Assembly (NCBI RefSeq): GCF_900102505.1
Contig: NZ_FMVT01000005.1
Coordinates: 273,270 to 337,269, forward strand
From: Paracoccus tibetensis
Lineage (GTDB): Bacteria; Pseudomonadota; Alphaproteobacteria; Rhodobacterales; Rhodobacteraceae
DNA: 64,000 nucleotides
Reading direction: 5' to 3'
Shown here one piece after another: positions 18,191-28,500 of this stretch (within the stretch, counting starts at the first letter, position 1; every line of letters begins with the position of its first letter). The notes beneath the pieces are model-generated. The model saw only the letters and a list, made by a program, of their open reading frames with translations, was not told the DNA's origin and did no database searches. A program made the translations under genes and the position numbers.

Positions 18191-21100
18191 GTGTCCGGCA
18201 CCACAGACAGTTCGCATGACATCGCCGTTGTCGGCATCGGGCTGGACCTGCCCGGCGCCTCGGATGCCCGGCAGTTCTGGGACAACCTGCGCGACGGGGT
18301 CGAATCGATTCGCGACCTGACTCCGGACGAGCTGGCAGCCGCGGGCGAAAGCGCCGCGCGCAGCGGTCATCCCGACTATGTCGCACGCGCCGCCGTCCTC
18401 GATGGCTACGACCAGTTCGACGCCGAGTTCTTCGGTCTCAGCCCCAAGGACGCGGCGGTGATGGACCCCCAGCACCGCAAGTTCCTGGAAGCCTGCTGGC
18501 ACGCGATCGAGGATGCGGGCCACCGGCCGGACAATCTCGGCGCGGTCGGGGTCTGGGCAGGTTGCGGCATGGGCAGCTACTTCTCGGTCAACATCTGCTC
18601 GAACCGCGACCTCGTCGAGGAGACGGGGATGTTCCTGCTGCGCCACACCGGCAACGACAAGGACTTCCTCTCCACCCGTGCCAGCCACATCTTCGACCTG
18701 CGCGGCCCCAGCGTCTCGGTGCAGACCGCCTGCTCGACCTCGCTGGTCGCGGTGCATGCGGCCTGCCAGGCGCTGAACGCGGGCGATTGCGACGCGGCGC
18801 TGGCCGGGGGCGTCACCATCGAGCTGCCGCAGGGCCGCGGCTATCTCTACAAGGCGAACGAAATTCTCTCTCCGGACGGGCATTGCCGCGCCTTCGACCA
18901 TCGCAGCGAGGGCACGGTCTTCGGCAGCGGCGCGGCGGTGGTGCTGCTGCGGCGCCTGTCGGACGCCATCGCGGACGGCGATCACATCTGGGCGGTGATC
19001 AAGGGCAGCGCGATCAACAACGACGGCTCGGGCAAGGCCGGCTACCTCGCCCCCTCGGTCGAGGGGCAGGCCGCCGCCATCGCCGAGGCGCATCTGGTCG
19101 CCGGCGTGGACGCCGCCACCATCGACTATGTCGAATGCCACGGCACCGGCACCCGGCTCGGCGACCCGATCGAGGTCGCCGCCCTGACCGAGGCCTTCGC
19201 GCTCGGCAGCGGCGGCGGGCGCACCGGCATCGGCTCGGTCAAGACGAACATCGGACACACCGACACGGCGGCGGGCACGGCGGGCCTCATCAAGGTCGCC
19301 CTGTCGCTGCATCACGGCGAGGTGCCGCCAAGCCTGAACTTCGAGGCGCCGAACCCGGTCATCGACTTCGAGGGCACGCCCTTCCATGTGATCGCCGCCC
19401 GCACCCCCCTGCCCCGGCACGCGGACCGCCCGGCGCGCGCGGCAGTGAACTCTCTCGGCGTCGGCGGCACGAACGCCCATGCCGTGCTGGAGGCCGCGCC
19501 GGTGCAGCCTGCCTCGGAGCCGTCGGACTGGCCGGTGCAGCCGCTCGTCGTCTCGGGGCGCAGCCGCGCCGCGCTTGACGCCAACGCCGCCGCGCTGGCC
19601 GCTTGGCTGCGGCAGAACCCGGACGCCAATCTCGCCGATGTCGGCTTCACCCTGCAACAGGGCCGCAAGGTCTTCGACAAGCGCCGCGTGCTGGTCGCCG
19701 CCGACGCCGCGGACGCGGCCGACCAGCTGGAGCGTGCCGATCCGCGCCGGGTCTTCAACCATGACGCCAGTCCCGCCGCGCCCAAGCTGGCCTTCCTGTT
19801 TCCGGGCGGCGGCGCGCAGTCCATCCACATGGCGCGCGGGCTCTACGAAACCGAGCCGGTCTTCCGCGACTGGATGGACCGCGGCCTCGCCGTCCTCGAG
19901 GGGCTGACGGGGCGCGATCCGCGCGCGCTGTGGCTGCCCGAGCCGGGCGAGGAGGCCGCCGCGACCGAGGCGCTGACCCGCCCCTCGGTCCAGCTGCCGC
20001 TGCTGATGATCGTCGAATACGCGCTGGCGCAGCTATGGATCAGCTGGGGCGCCGAGCCCGAGGCGCTGGCCGGACACTCGATGGGCGAGAACACCGCCGC
20101 CTGCCTTGCCGGCGTGATGGGCTTCGAAGACTGCATCCGGCTGGTCGAGCTGCGCGGGCGCCTGTTCGACCGCGTGGCGCCGGGGGGGATGCTCAGCGTC
20201 CAGCTTCCCGCCGAGGGGCTGGAGCAGGAGATCCGCGAGGCCGGGCTGGACCAGCTGGATCTCGGCGTGCGCAACGCGCCCAGCCTGTCGGTCGCGTCGG
20301 GGCCGCGCGCCCAGATCGAGGCGCTGCACCAGCGCCTGGCCGAGCGGGGCATCGAGTGCCAGCGCATCGCCATCGACATCGCCGCCCATTCGCGCATGCT
20401 CGACCCGATCCTGCCCGAGTTCGAGGCGTTCCTGCGTCAGATCCGCCTCAGCCCGCCGCAGATCCCGCTGCTGTCGAACCGGTCGGGCACCTGGATGACC
20501 GATGCCGAGGCGACGGACCCGGCCTACTGGACCGCGCATCTGCGCCACCAGGTCGATTTCGCCGGCTGCATGGCCACGCTGCTGGCCGAGCCGGGGCGGC
20601 TCTGCCTCGAGGTCGGGCCGGGCCGCGCGATGTCGGCGCTGGCGCAGGCCAACGGCGCCGTGCCGGACCGCGTCGTCAGCGCCCTGCGCCATCCCGAGCA
20701 GAAGATCGAGGATGACGCCTTCTTCCTTCTCGCCTTCGCGCGGCTCTGGGCGGCGGGCCTGCCGCTGGACTGGTCGCCCATCTGGGGCGAGGGGCGGCGG
20801 CGCGTGCCGCTGCCGGGCTATGCCTTCCAGCGCAAGCGCTACTTCATCGAGCCGGCCAGCGCCGGCAGCGTCTCGGCCTCGCCGGACGATCCGCCGCTGC
20901 GCCTGCCCGACCCCGAGGGCTGGGGTTGGCGTCCCGCGTGGCGCCTGTCGGCCCCGGATGTCGAACTGGACGCCGGGGGGCGCCCCGTCAGCGCCGCGCC
21001 CGAGCGCTGGCTGGTCCTGGCCGATGCCGGCGGGCTTGCGGATGCGACGGCCCGCCAGCTGCGGGCGGCCGGTCACGAGGTGATCGAGCTGCGGCCGGGC

Positions 21101-24100
21101 GACTGCTTCGCGCAGACGGGCGAGGATGCCTTCATCGTCGCGCCCGAGAACGGCGCCGGCGATTTCGAGCTGCTGATCGCCGCGCTCGTCGCGCAGAACC
21201 GGATGCCCTCGCGCATCGTCAGCTTCTGGCTGGTCCCGGACGCCAGCGTCGAGGGCGCGCGCGCGGGGTTCAGCCCGTTCCATCGCCATGTCGAGCAGGG
21301 CTTCAACACCGCGCTGCACCTGATCCGCGCGCTGGCGAACGAGGGCGGCGAGCGCCCGGTCGAGCTGGTTGCGGTGACCTCGGGCGCGGCATCGGTGGCG
21401 GGCGAGCCTCTGGAGGCGCCCGAGAAGGCGATGATCCTCGGCCCGCTGGCCGTCGGCCCACGCGAGTTTCCGTGGCTGAAGGCCCGCAGCATCGACATCC
21501 CGCGCCCCCGCGGCAGCGCCGAGACCGAGGCCAGCGCCGCGCGGCTGATCGAGGACCTGATGGACCCCGCGCCGCCCGCCCGCGCCGCCTGGCGCAAGGG
21601 CCGCCGCCATGCGCGCCACATCGCCCCGGTCGAACTGCCCGCCGCCGATGCCGCCATGCCGGCCTTCGGCCCGGGCGACGTCGTCCTGATCACGGGCGGG
21701 CTTGGCGGCATCGCGCTGAGCCTGGCGCGCTGGATCGCGGTGACGCGCGGCGCCGCCGTGGCGCTGCTGACCCGCCGCCCCCTGCCCGAGGAATCGGAAT
21801 GGGACGCCCGCATTGCCGCCGATCCGGGCCACCGCCTGTCGCGCCAGCTGGCCGCGCTGCGCGAGCTGCGCGCCGCGGGCGCCCGGATCGAGCTGGTCGT
21901 GGCCGACGTGACCGATGCCGCCGCCCTCGGCCGCGCCGTGCGCGAGGTGCGGGGCAGGCTTGGCACCGTCACCGACCTGATCCACGCGGCGGGGATCGTC
22001 GCGGACGCCCCGATCCTGGCCAAGTCCAGCGCCCAGATCGAGGACGTGCTGGCGCCCAAGGTCCACGGGCTGCGCAACCTGGAGCTGGCCTTCAAGGACG
22101 CGCCGCTGCGGCGGACGGTGCTCTTCTCCTCGACCTCGACCGAGATCGGGGCGGCGGGGCAGGTCGATTACGTCGCCGCGAACGAATACCTGAACGCGGT
22201 CGCGGCGGCGGGCATCGCGGCCTTCGGGCGCGTGACCTCGGTCAACTGGGGGGTCTGGGCCGAGATCGGCATGGCCGCCGACGCGCTCTCGGGCCGGCGC
22301 GACGCGCCCGCGCCCGTTCCGGTGCCGCAACCCCTGCTGACCGCGCGGGTCGAGGAGGACGGCCGGTCGCGCTTCGTCGGCACGCTGGCCGCGAGCGACT
22401 GGATCATCGCCGAGCACCGCACCCGCGACGGCGTGGCGCTGCTGCCCGGCACCGGCACGATCGAGCTGGCCGCCGAGGCGCTGGAGGCTGCGGGCCGCAG
22501 CCTGCCCTTCACGCTGCGCGACCTGACCTTCCTCGATCCGCTGATCGTCGAGCCGGGGAGCAGCCGCGACTTCCGCGTCACCCTCAGCCCCGGCGAGGAT
22601 GCCACCGCCTTCACGCTGGAGGCCGACTTCGGCGAGGGCCCCGTGCCCGTTGCCGAGGGCCGCGTCACCTCGGCCGACCGTGCCGCGGCCCCGCTGGACA
22701 TCGCCGTCCTGCGCGCCGGGATGCAGGTGGACCGCGCGCCGACGGGGCATGGCCTCGAATCGGCGCAGGAGGCGCAGATGGCCTTCGGGCCGCGCTGGCG
22801 CGTGCTGCGCGCGACCTGGCTGGACCGGCAGGGCACTGTCCCCTCGGGCCTGGCTGAGCTGGCCCTGCCCGAGAACGTCCGGGGCGACCTGGACGCCGGC
22901 TTCATCCTGCACCCGGCGCTGATGGACATCGCGACCGGGTGGGCGATGGCGCTGATCCGCGACTATGACCGCAGCCAGCTGTGGGTGCCGCTGTCTTACC
23001 GCGCGCTGACGGTCCATGCGCCGCTGCCGGCGCGGATCGTCAGCCATGTGCGGCTGGTGGGCGATCAGGGCGGCTATGCCAGCTTCGACGTGACGCTGGC
23101 CGCGCCCGACGGCACCATCCTGGCCGAGGTCGAGGGGCTGACCATCCGCCGCCTGACCACTGCCCCCTCGGCGCAGCTTGCGCCGCGCGGTCCGGGCAAG
23201 GCCGCGGCGCGCCGCGATGGCGAAAGCCGGCTGGCGCAGACCGTCGCGCAGGGCATCCCGCCCGACCTGGGGCCCGAGCTTCTGGAACGCGCGCTTCAGT
23301 CCGGGCGGCCGCAGCTGGTCGTCTCCAGCCTCGATCTGCCCGACCTGATCGCGCGCGAGACCCGCGCCAGCCGCGCCAAGGAGCCGGGGGCGGGCCAGCG
23401 CTTCGAGCGCCCCGATCTCGAGAGCGACTTCGTCGAGCCGGCCAACGACCTCGAGCGCAGCCTCGCCGGCTTCTTCCGCGACCTTCTGGGCGTCGAGCAG
23501 GTGGGCACGGCGGACGGGTTCTTCGATCTGGGGGGTCATTCGCTGATCGCCGTCCGGCTGTTCGCGATGATCCGCAAGGCCTATGGGCTGGAGCTGCCGC
23601 TGGCGACCCTGTTCGAGGCGCCGAACGTCGCTGCCCTCGCCGCGCTGATCGAAGCGCGGATCGGGCCGCAGGCCGGTGCGACGGCGGCGGCGCCTGCCAG
23701 CAGCGGCAAGGCGGCGGTCCCGGCGGCGCAGGGCGCGGGCTTCACGCATCTGGTGCCGATGAGCCAGGGCGCGGCCGGGGGCGGGCGTCCGCTCTTCATC
23801 GTGGCCGGCATGTTCGGCAACGTGCTGAACCTGCGGTCGCTGGCGCAGCGGCTGTCGGACGACCGGCCGGTCTGGGGGCTTCAGGCGCGCGGCCTCTTTG
23901 GAGACGCGCCCCCGCACGAGACCTTGGCCGAGGCGGCCGCCAGCTGCATCGCCGAGATGCGGCAGGTCCAGCCCGAGGGGCCGTATCTCGTCGCGGGTTT
24001 CTCGGGCGGCGGGCTGACCGCGCTGGAGATCGCGCGCCAGCTCGAGGAGGCGGGCGCCGCTGTCGCGCAGCTGGTGATGCTGGACACGCCCGTGCCGATG

Positions 24101-24589
24101 CGGCCGGTGCTGACGCGCAAGGATCGCCTCATGATCCGCGCCGCAGAGATCCGGGCCGAAGGGCCGGGCTTCTTCCCGCGCTGGCTGCGCGACAAGATCG
24201 CCTATCGGCGCCTGCGCCGCGGCGGCGCGGCCGAGGCGGGGGCTGGCAGCTTCCACAACGCCGCGATACATGCCGCCTTCGTCGGCGCGCTGCCGCGCTA
24301 CCAGATGAAGGTCTGGGACGGGCCGGTGACGCTGTACCGCCCGCGGCTCGACCGGCGCTTCAAGGTGTCGGGCGGGCAGTATGTCAGCGGCGCGCGCGAG
24401 TATGTTTACGAGGACAACCTGTGGTCGCCCTGGCTGCCGCAGCTTCAAGTGGCCGAAGTGCCGGGAGATCACGATTCGATGGTGCTGGAACCTTGTGTCC
24501 GCGTGCTCGCGGCCAGAATGCGCGAAACCCTGTCTGCGGCGGACGGGCATCACGCCGCCGCCGCCGCCCTGCCGAGGGCGGCCGAATGA
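18191..24589 (+). CDS. Type I polyketide synthase KS-AT-KR-DH-ACP-TE
   Basis: A 2132-residue single-module synthase starting at GTG, with a strong AGGAGG (18178-18183) seven bases upstream. KS (about 10-430) has C181 in TACSTS, then ECHGTGT and NIGHTD. AT (about 535-830) has GHSMGE with S630; its later AAHS motif does not decide between malonyl and branched extenders. A non-catalytic linker region (about 900-1150) precedes KR (about 1164-1365: ITGGLGGIA, then SSTST and DYVAANEYLNA). DH (about 1403-1655) has H1409 in an H-x4-G-x4-P motif and D1579 in HPALMD. ACP has S1784 (LGGHSL). TE has S1938 in GFSGGG and a late GDHDSM histidine. KR before DH is the reverse of the usual order. It overlaps the next glycosyltransferase gene (ATGA). 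Confidence 0.93.
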   Translation: MSGTTDSSHDIAVVGIGLDLPGASDARQFWDNLRDGVESIRDLTPDELAAAGESAARSGHPDYVARAAVLDGYDQFDAEFFGLSPKDAAVMDPQHRKFLEACWHAIEDAGHRPDNLGAVGVWAGCGMGSYFSVNICSNRDLVEETGMFLLRHTGNDKDFLSTRASHIFDLRGPSVSVQTACSTSLVAVHAACQALNAGDCDAALAGGVTIELPQGRGYLYKANEILSPDGHCRAFDHRSEGTVFGSGAAVVLLRRLSDAIADGDHIWAVIKGSAINNDGSGKAGYLAPSVEGQAAAIAEAHLVAGVDAATIDYVECHGTGTRLGDPIEVAALTEAFALGSGGGRTGIGSVKTNIGHTDTAAGTAGLIKVALSLHHGEVPPSLNFEAPNPVIDFEGTPFHVIAARTPLPRHADRPARAAVNSLGVGGTNAHAVLEAAPVQPASEPSDWPVQPLVVSGRSRAALDANAAALAAWLRQNPDANLADVGFTLQQGRKVFDKRRVLVAADAADAADQLERADPRRVFNHDASPAAPKLAFLFPGGGAQSIHMARGLYETEPVFRDWMDRGLAVLEGLTGRDPRALWLPEPGEEAAATEALTRPSVQLPLLMIVEYALAQLWISWGAEPEALAGHSMGENTAACLAGVMGFEDCIRLVELRGRLFDRVAPGGMLSVQLPAEGLEQEIREAGLDQLDLGVRNAPSLSVASGPRAQIEALHQRLAERGIECQRIAIDIAAHSRMLDPILPEFEAFLRQIRLSPPQIPLLSNRSGTWMTDAEATDPAYWTAHLRHQVDFAGCMATLLAEPGRLCLEVGPGRAMSALAQANGAVPDRVVSALRHPEQKIEDDAFFLLAFARLWAAGLPLDWSPIWGEGRRRVPLPGYAFQRKRYFIEPASAGSVSASPDDPPLRLPDPEGWGWRPAWRLSAPDVELDAGGRPVSAAPERWLVLADAGGLADATARQLRAAGHEVIELRPGDCFAQTGEDAFIVAPENGAGDFELLIAALVAQNRMPSRIVSFWLVPDASVEGARAGFSPFHRHVEQGFNTALHLIRALANEGGERPVELVAVTSGAASVAGEPLEAPEKAMILGPLAVGPREFPWLKARSIDIPRPRGSAETEASAARLIEDLMDPAPPARAAWRKGRRHARHIAPVELPAADAAMPAFGPGDVVLITGGLGGIALSLARWIAVTRGAAVALLTRRPLPEESEWDARIAADPGHRLSRQLAALRELRAAGARIELVVADVTDAAALGRAVREVRGRLGTVTDLIHAAGIVADAPILAKSSAQIEDVLAPKVHGLRNLELAFKDAPLRRTVLFSSTSTEIGAAGQVDYVAANEYLNAVAAAGIAAFGRVTSVNWGVWAEIGMAADALSGRRDAPAPVPVPQPLLTARVEEDGRSRFVGTLAASDWIIAEHRTRDGVALLPGTGTIELAAEALEAAGRSLPFTLRDLTFLDPLIVEPGSSRDFRVTLSPGEDATAFTLEADFGEGPVPVAEGRVTSADRAAAPLDIAVLRAGMQVDRAPTGHGLESAQEAQMAFGPRWRVLRATWLDRQGTVPSGLAELALPENVRGDLDAGFILHPALMDIATGWAMALIRDYDRSQLWVPLSYRALTVHAPLPARIVSHVRLVGDQGGYASFDVTLAAPDGTILAEVEGLTIRRLTTAPSAQLAPRGPGKAAARRDGESRLAQTVAQGIPPDLGPELLERALQSGRPQLVVSSLDLPDLIARETRASRAKEPGAGQRFERPDLESDFVEPANDLERSLAGFFRDLLGVEQVGTADGFFDLGGHSLIAVRLFAMIRKAYGLELPLATLFEAPNVAALAALIEARIGPQAGATAAAPASSGKAAVPAAQGAGFTHLVPMSQGAAGGGRPLFIVAGMFGNVLNLRSLAQRLSDDRPVWGLQARGLFGDAPPHETLAEAAASCIAEMRQVQPEGPYLVAGFSGGGLTALEIARQLEEAGAAVAQLVMLDTPVPMRPVLTRKDRLMIRAAEIRAEGPGFFPRWLRDKIAYRRLRRGGAAEAGAGSFHNAAIHAAFVGALPRYQMKVWDGPVTLYRPRLDRRFKVSGGQYVSGAREYVYEDNLWSPWLPQLQVAEVPGDHDSMVLEPCVRVLAARMRETLSAADGHHAAAAALPRAAE

Positions 24590-25575
24590 CGGGCGGCGCG
24601 GTCCATGTCGTCATCCTGAACTGGCGCAGCGCCGAGATGACGCTGAAGTCGGCCGAGGCGGCGCTGGCGGCGCTGCAGGGCCTGCTCGGCACCGTCTCGC
24701 TGATCGACAACGACAGCGGCGACGGCAGCTATGAGACGATGCAGGCCCATGCCGAAAGCCATGGCTGGCTGGAGGGCGGGCGCCTCAAGGTGCTGCAATC
24801 GGGCTGGAACGGCGGCTTCGGCGCCGGCAACAACGCCGCCATCGCCGCACGCCTGGCCGAGCCGGTGGACTACGTGCTGGTCCTGAACTCGGACGCCTTC
24901 GCCGCCCGCGACATGATCCGCAAGATGCGCGACTACATGGACGCGAATCCGCATGTCGGCCTTCTGGGCTGCAGCGTGACGGGCGAGGACGGCCACCACC
25001 ACAACACCCATTTCCGCTTCCCCACCATCGCGGGCGAGCTGGAGGATACTGCACGGACCGGCCCGATCACCAAGCTCCTGTCGGGCAGCGTCATCACCAT
25101 GCCCAAGCCCGAGCGGGCGCAGGCGGTGGACTGGGTGGTCGGCGCCTCGCTGATGATCCGCTTCGACGTGCTCAAGGCGATCGGCGGCTTCGACGAGTCC
25201 TATTTCCTCTACTACGAGGAAACCGACCTCTGCCTGCGGGCGGCGCGGGCGGGATGGCCGACGCATTACCTGCCCGACGCGCGGATCGTGCATATCGGCT
25301 CGGTCAGCACGGGCATGAAGGAATGGTCGCTGCCGCCGGATTACTGGTTCGCCTCGCGCGAGCATTACTACCGCACGAATCACGGCCGGCTCTATGCGCT
25401 CGGCGCGGCGGCGGCGCATATCGCCGGGCTCGGCATCCGGCGGCTGCGCTCGCTTTTCGGCCGGCCCGATCCCGAGTTTCCCCGCGGTCAGGCGCGCGCG
25501 GTGCTGCGCCACGCCCTGACCCCCGCACGGCCCAGAAAGATCTTCCGACCGGAGACGCATCGTGAACAGGCTTGA
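24586..25575 (+). CDS. GT2 family glycosyltransferase (rhamnosyltransferase-like) inside the PKS/NRPS operon
   Basis: 330 residues. Motifs are VHVVILNWRSAEMT, SLIDNDSGDGS, the Asn-rich NGGFGAGNNAAI typical of WbbL/rhamnosyl-type GT2 enzymes, LVLNSDAF (DxD-like) and FDESYFLYYEETDLCLR (catalytic base region). Its ATG overlaps the PKS stop, and its end overlaps the next NRPS start by 14 bases. It is therefore co-translated with the thiotemplate enzymes. This placement argues that a sugar and the polyketide/peptide product meet in one pathway, either as a glycosylated metabolite or as an acylated polysaccharide. Confidence 0.88.
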   Translation: MTGGAVHVVILNWRSAEMTLKSAEAALAALQGLLGTVSLIDNDSGDGSYETMQAHAESHGWLEGGRLKVLQSGWNGGFGAGNNAAIAARLAEPVDYVLVLNSDAFAARDMIRKMRDYMDANPHVGLLGCSVTGEDGHHHNTHFRFPTIAGELEDTARTGPITKLLSGSVITMPKPERAQAVDWVVGASLMIRFDVLKAIGGFDESYFLYYEETDLCLRAARAGWPTHYLPDARIVHIGSVSTGMKEWSLPPDYWFASREHYYRTNHGRLYALGAAAAHIAGLGIRRLRSLFGRPDPEFPRGQARAVLRHALTPARPRKIFRPETHREQA

Positions 25576-28500
25576 ATTCGCGCTGATCGGCAACGCCTCG
25601 CTGGCGCTGGAAGCGGCCCGCATCATCGTCGGGCGCGGCCACAGCCTGACCTCCTTCACGGTCCGCGACCCCGCCCTGGCCGCGGCCGCGCGGGCGCAGG
25701 GCCTGCCCGTGGGCGAGCCGGCGGCCTGCGACTACCTGCTGTCGGTGGCGAACCTGCATCTGGTGCCGGACGCGGTGCTGGCGCTTGCCTGGCGCGGCGC
25801 GGTGAACTTCCACGACGGCCCCCTGCCCGAGCGGGCGGGCCTCAACGCGCCGGTCTGGGCGCTGCTGGACGGCGCGGCCGAGCACGCGATCACCTGGCAC
25901 CGCATCGCGGGCGGGGTGGACGAGGGTCCGGTCCTGCTGCGCGTGCCGGTGCCGGTGGCGGCGGACGACACCGCGCTGACGCTGAACGCCCGCTGCTGGG
26001 AGGCCGCGCAGCGCAGCCTGCCCGACCTGATCGAGATGCTTGAGCAGGGCCGCGACGCCGGCCAGCCGCAGCCTCACGCCCCGCTGCGCCAGCACATGCG
26101 CGCCGACCGCCCCGCCGCCGCCGGCATGCTGGACCTGACCCGCGACGCCGAAAGCCAGGCGCGGCTGGTGCGCGCGCTGGATCACGGCCCCTACTGGAAC
26201 CCCATGCTGCGCCCGCGCCTGCTGACCCCTGCCGGCAAGGTGCTGCTGGTGGGCATGGCCGAGCCCGCGGCCCGTCCCGCCGGGGCGGAAGGCGCCGCGC
26301 CCGGCACCGTGCTGGAGGCCGGCGAGGACCGGCTGCTGATCGCCTGCGCCGGCGGCGCTCTGGAACTGGGCGGCTTGACCGGCCAAGACGGCCAGCCCTG
26401 CCCGCATGGCCTGACCGCCGGCGACGTGATCCCGGCGCCGCCGCGCGAGCCTGCGCTGGACGAGACCATCCGCCGCGCCGGCAAGGACGAGACGCACTGG
26501 CGCGCCCGCCTCGCCCGGCTGGCGCCGCTGGTGATCCCCGAGGCCGCGGCGCCCAAGGCCGCGTCCGACTGGACGCGCGCCCGGATCGTCCTGCCGCGCC
26601 CGCAGGCGCCGGGGCAGATCCTGGCCGCGGTGACCGGCGCCCTTGCCCGGATGACCGGGTCCGGCGCCTTCGACATCGCCCTTTCCCCGCCGCTGCCTGC
26701 CGTCGCCCGCCCGCACCTGCTGGGCTTCCAGCCCCTCTCGGTCGAGACCGAGGGCGAGACGCTGGCCGCCTTGGCCGAGACGCTGGCGCGCGATCTGGCC
26801 GCCGCCGCCGCGCGGGGGCCGATCATGGCCGACCTCGTGGCGCGCGCGCCCGAACTGTCGCGGCCGGGCGTGCCCGGCCTCGCGCTGGCCGCCGATCCGG
26901 CCGACGCCCCCGCAGGCGCCGCGCTCTGCCTGTCGCTGCCCGAGACGCCCGAGGCCGAGGTGGCGCTGTGGTGGGACCGCGCGCGCCTTCCGGAAGGCGC
27001 CGTCACCGCGCTGACCCGCATCGCCGAGGCGCTCGCCGCCGCCGATCCCGCCCTGCCGCTGGCCGAGGCGCCGACGCTTGCGGACGGCCAGAACCCGCGC
27101 GTCGCCCGGAACGACGAGGGGCCCGGCGAGGGCGCCCCCGCGACCATCCACGAGGCCTTCGCCGCCGCAGCCGCCGCCCGCCCCGATGCGACGGCCCTGG
27201 TCTTCCGCGACGAGAGCCTCAGCTACGCCCAGCTCGACGCGCGGGCGGGACGGCTGGCGCGGCAGCTTGCCGCGATGGGCGTCGGCCCCGGCGATTCGGT
27301 CGGCCTCTTTGCCCGGCGCGGGCTGGGGCTGGTCATCGGCGCGCTGGCGATCCTCAAGGCCGGGGGCGCCTATGTGCCGCTGGACCCGGACTACCCGGCT
27401 GAGCGGCTGGCCCATTACGTCAGCGACAGCGGCGCGCAGGTGGTGCTGGCCGATCCGGCCATCGCCGCCCGCCTGCCCGCGCATGGCGCGCGGCTGCTGA
27501 TGCTGGACGCCGCCGGACCCGAGGCCGAGCCGCGTGCCGCCTCCGGCAGCGACCTGGCCTATCTCATCTACACCTCCGGCTCGACGGGCACGCCCAAGGG
27601 CGTCATGGTCGAGCATCGCAACGTCATCAACTTCTTCGCCGGCATGGACCGCTCGCTCGCCAGCCCCGAGCCGCAGACCTGGCTGGCGGTCACCAGCCTC
27701 TCCTTCGACATCTCGGTGCTGGAGATCTTCTGGACGCTCACGCGCGGCTGGAAGGTCGTCATCGCCGGCGATCTTCTCGCCAGCGACGAGGCCGAAGCCG
27801 CCGCAGGCCCGGCCCGTCGGCAGGGCACGCAGATGTCGCTCTACTACTGGGGCAATGACGACGGCGCCGGGCCGCGGAAATACGAGATGCTGCTGGAGGG
27901 CGCGAAACTTGCCGCGCGCCACGGCTTCGCCGCAGTCTGGACGCCCGAGCGGCACTTCCACGCCTTCGGCGGCCCCTATCCCAACCCCTCGGTCACCGGC
28001 GCCGCCGTGGCGGCCGTCGCGCCCGGCATCGGGGTGCGCGCGGGCTCCTGCGTCGCGCCGCTGCACCACCCGGCCCGCATCGCCGAGGAATGGGCGGTGA
28101 TCGACAACCTCACCAATGGCCGGGCCGGCATCGCCTTCGCCTCGGGCTGGCAGCCCGACGACTTCGTGCTGCGCCCGGGGAACACGCCGCCCGCCAACAA
28201 GCCGGCGATGCTGGACGCGATCGACCAGGTGCGCCGGCTCTGGAAGGGCGAGGCGGTGGGCTTTCCGCGCGGCGACGGCTCGATCCACAAGGTCGTCACG
28301 CAGCCGCGCCCGGTCTCGGCCGAGCTGCCGGTCTGGGTCACGACCGCCGGCAACCCGCAGACCTGGCGCGAGGCCGGCAAGCTGGGCGCGAACGTGCTGA
28401 CCCACCTGCTGGGCCAGAGCATCGACGACATCAAGGCGCGCATCCCCGACTATCACGCCGCGCTGCGCGAGGCGGGCCATGACCCGGCCCACTTCACCGT

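Noticed and set aside
20033..24553. 1506-codon open frame antisense to the PKS
   Set aside because: Composition (Arg/Gln/Gly/Asp repeats) is typical of a GC-rich shadow frame; the PKS frame has all domain motifs.
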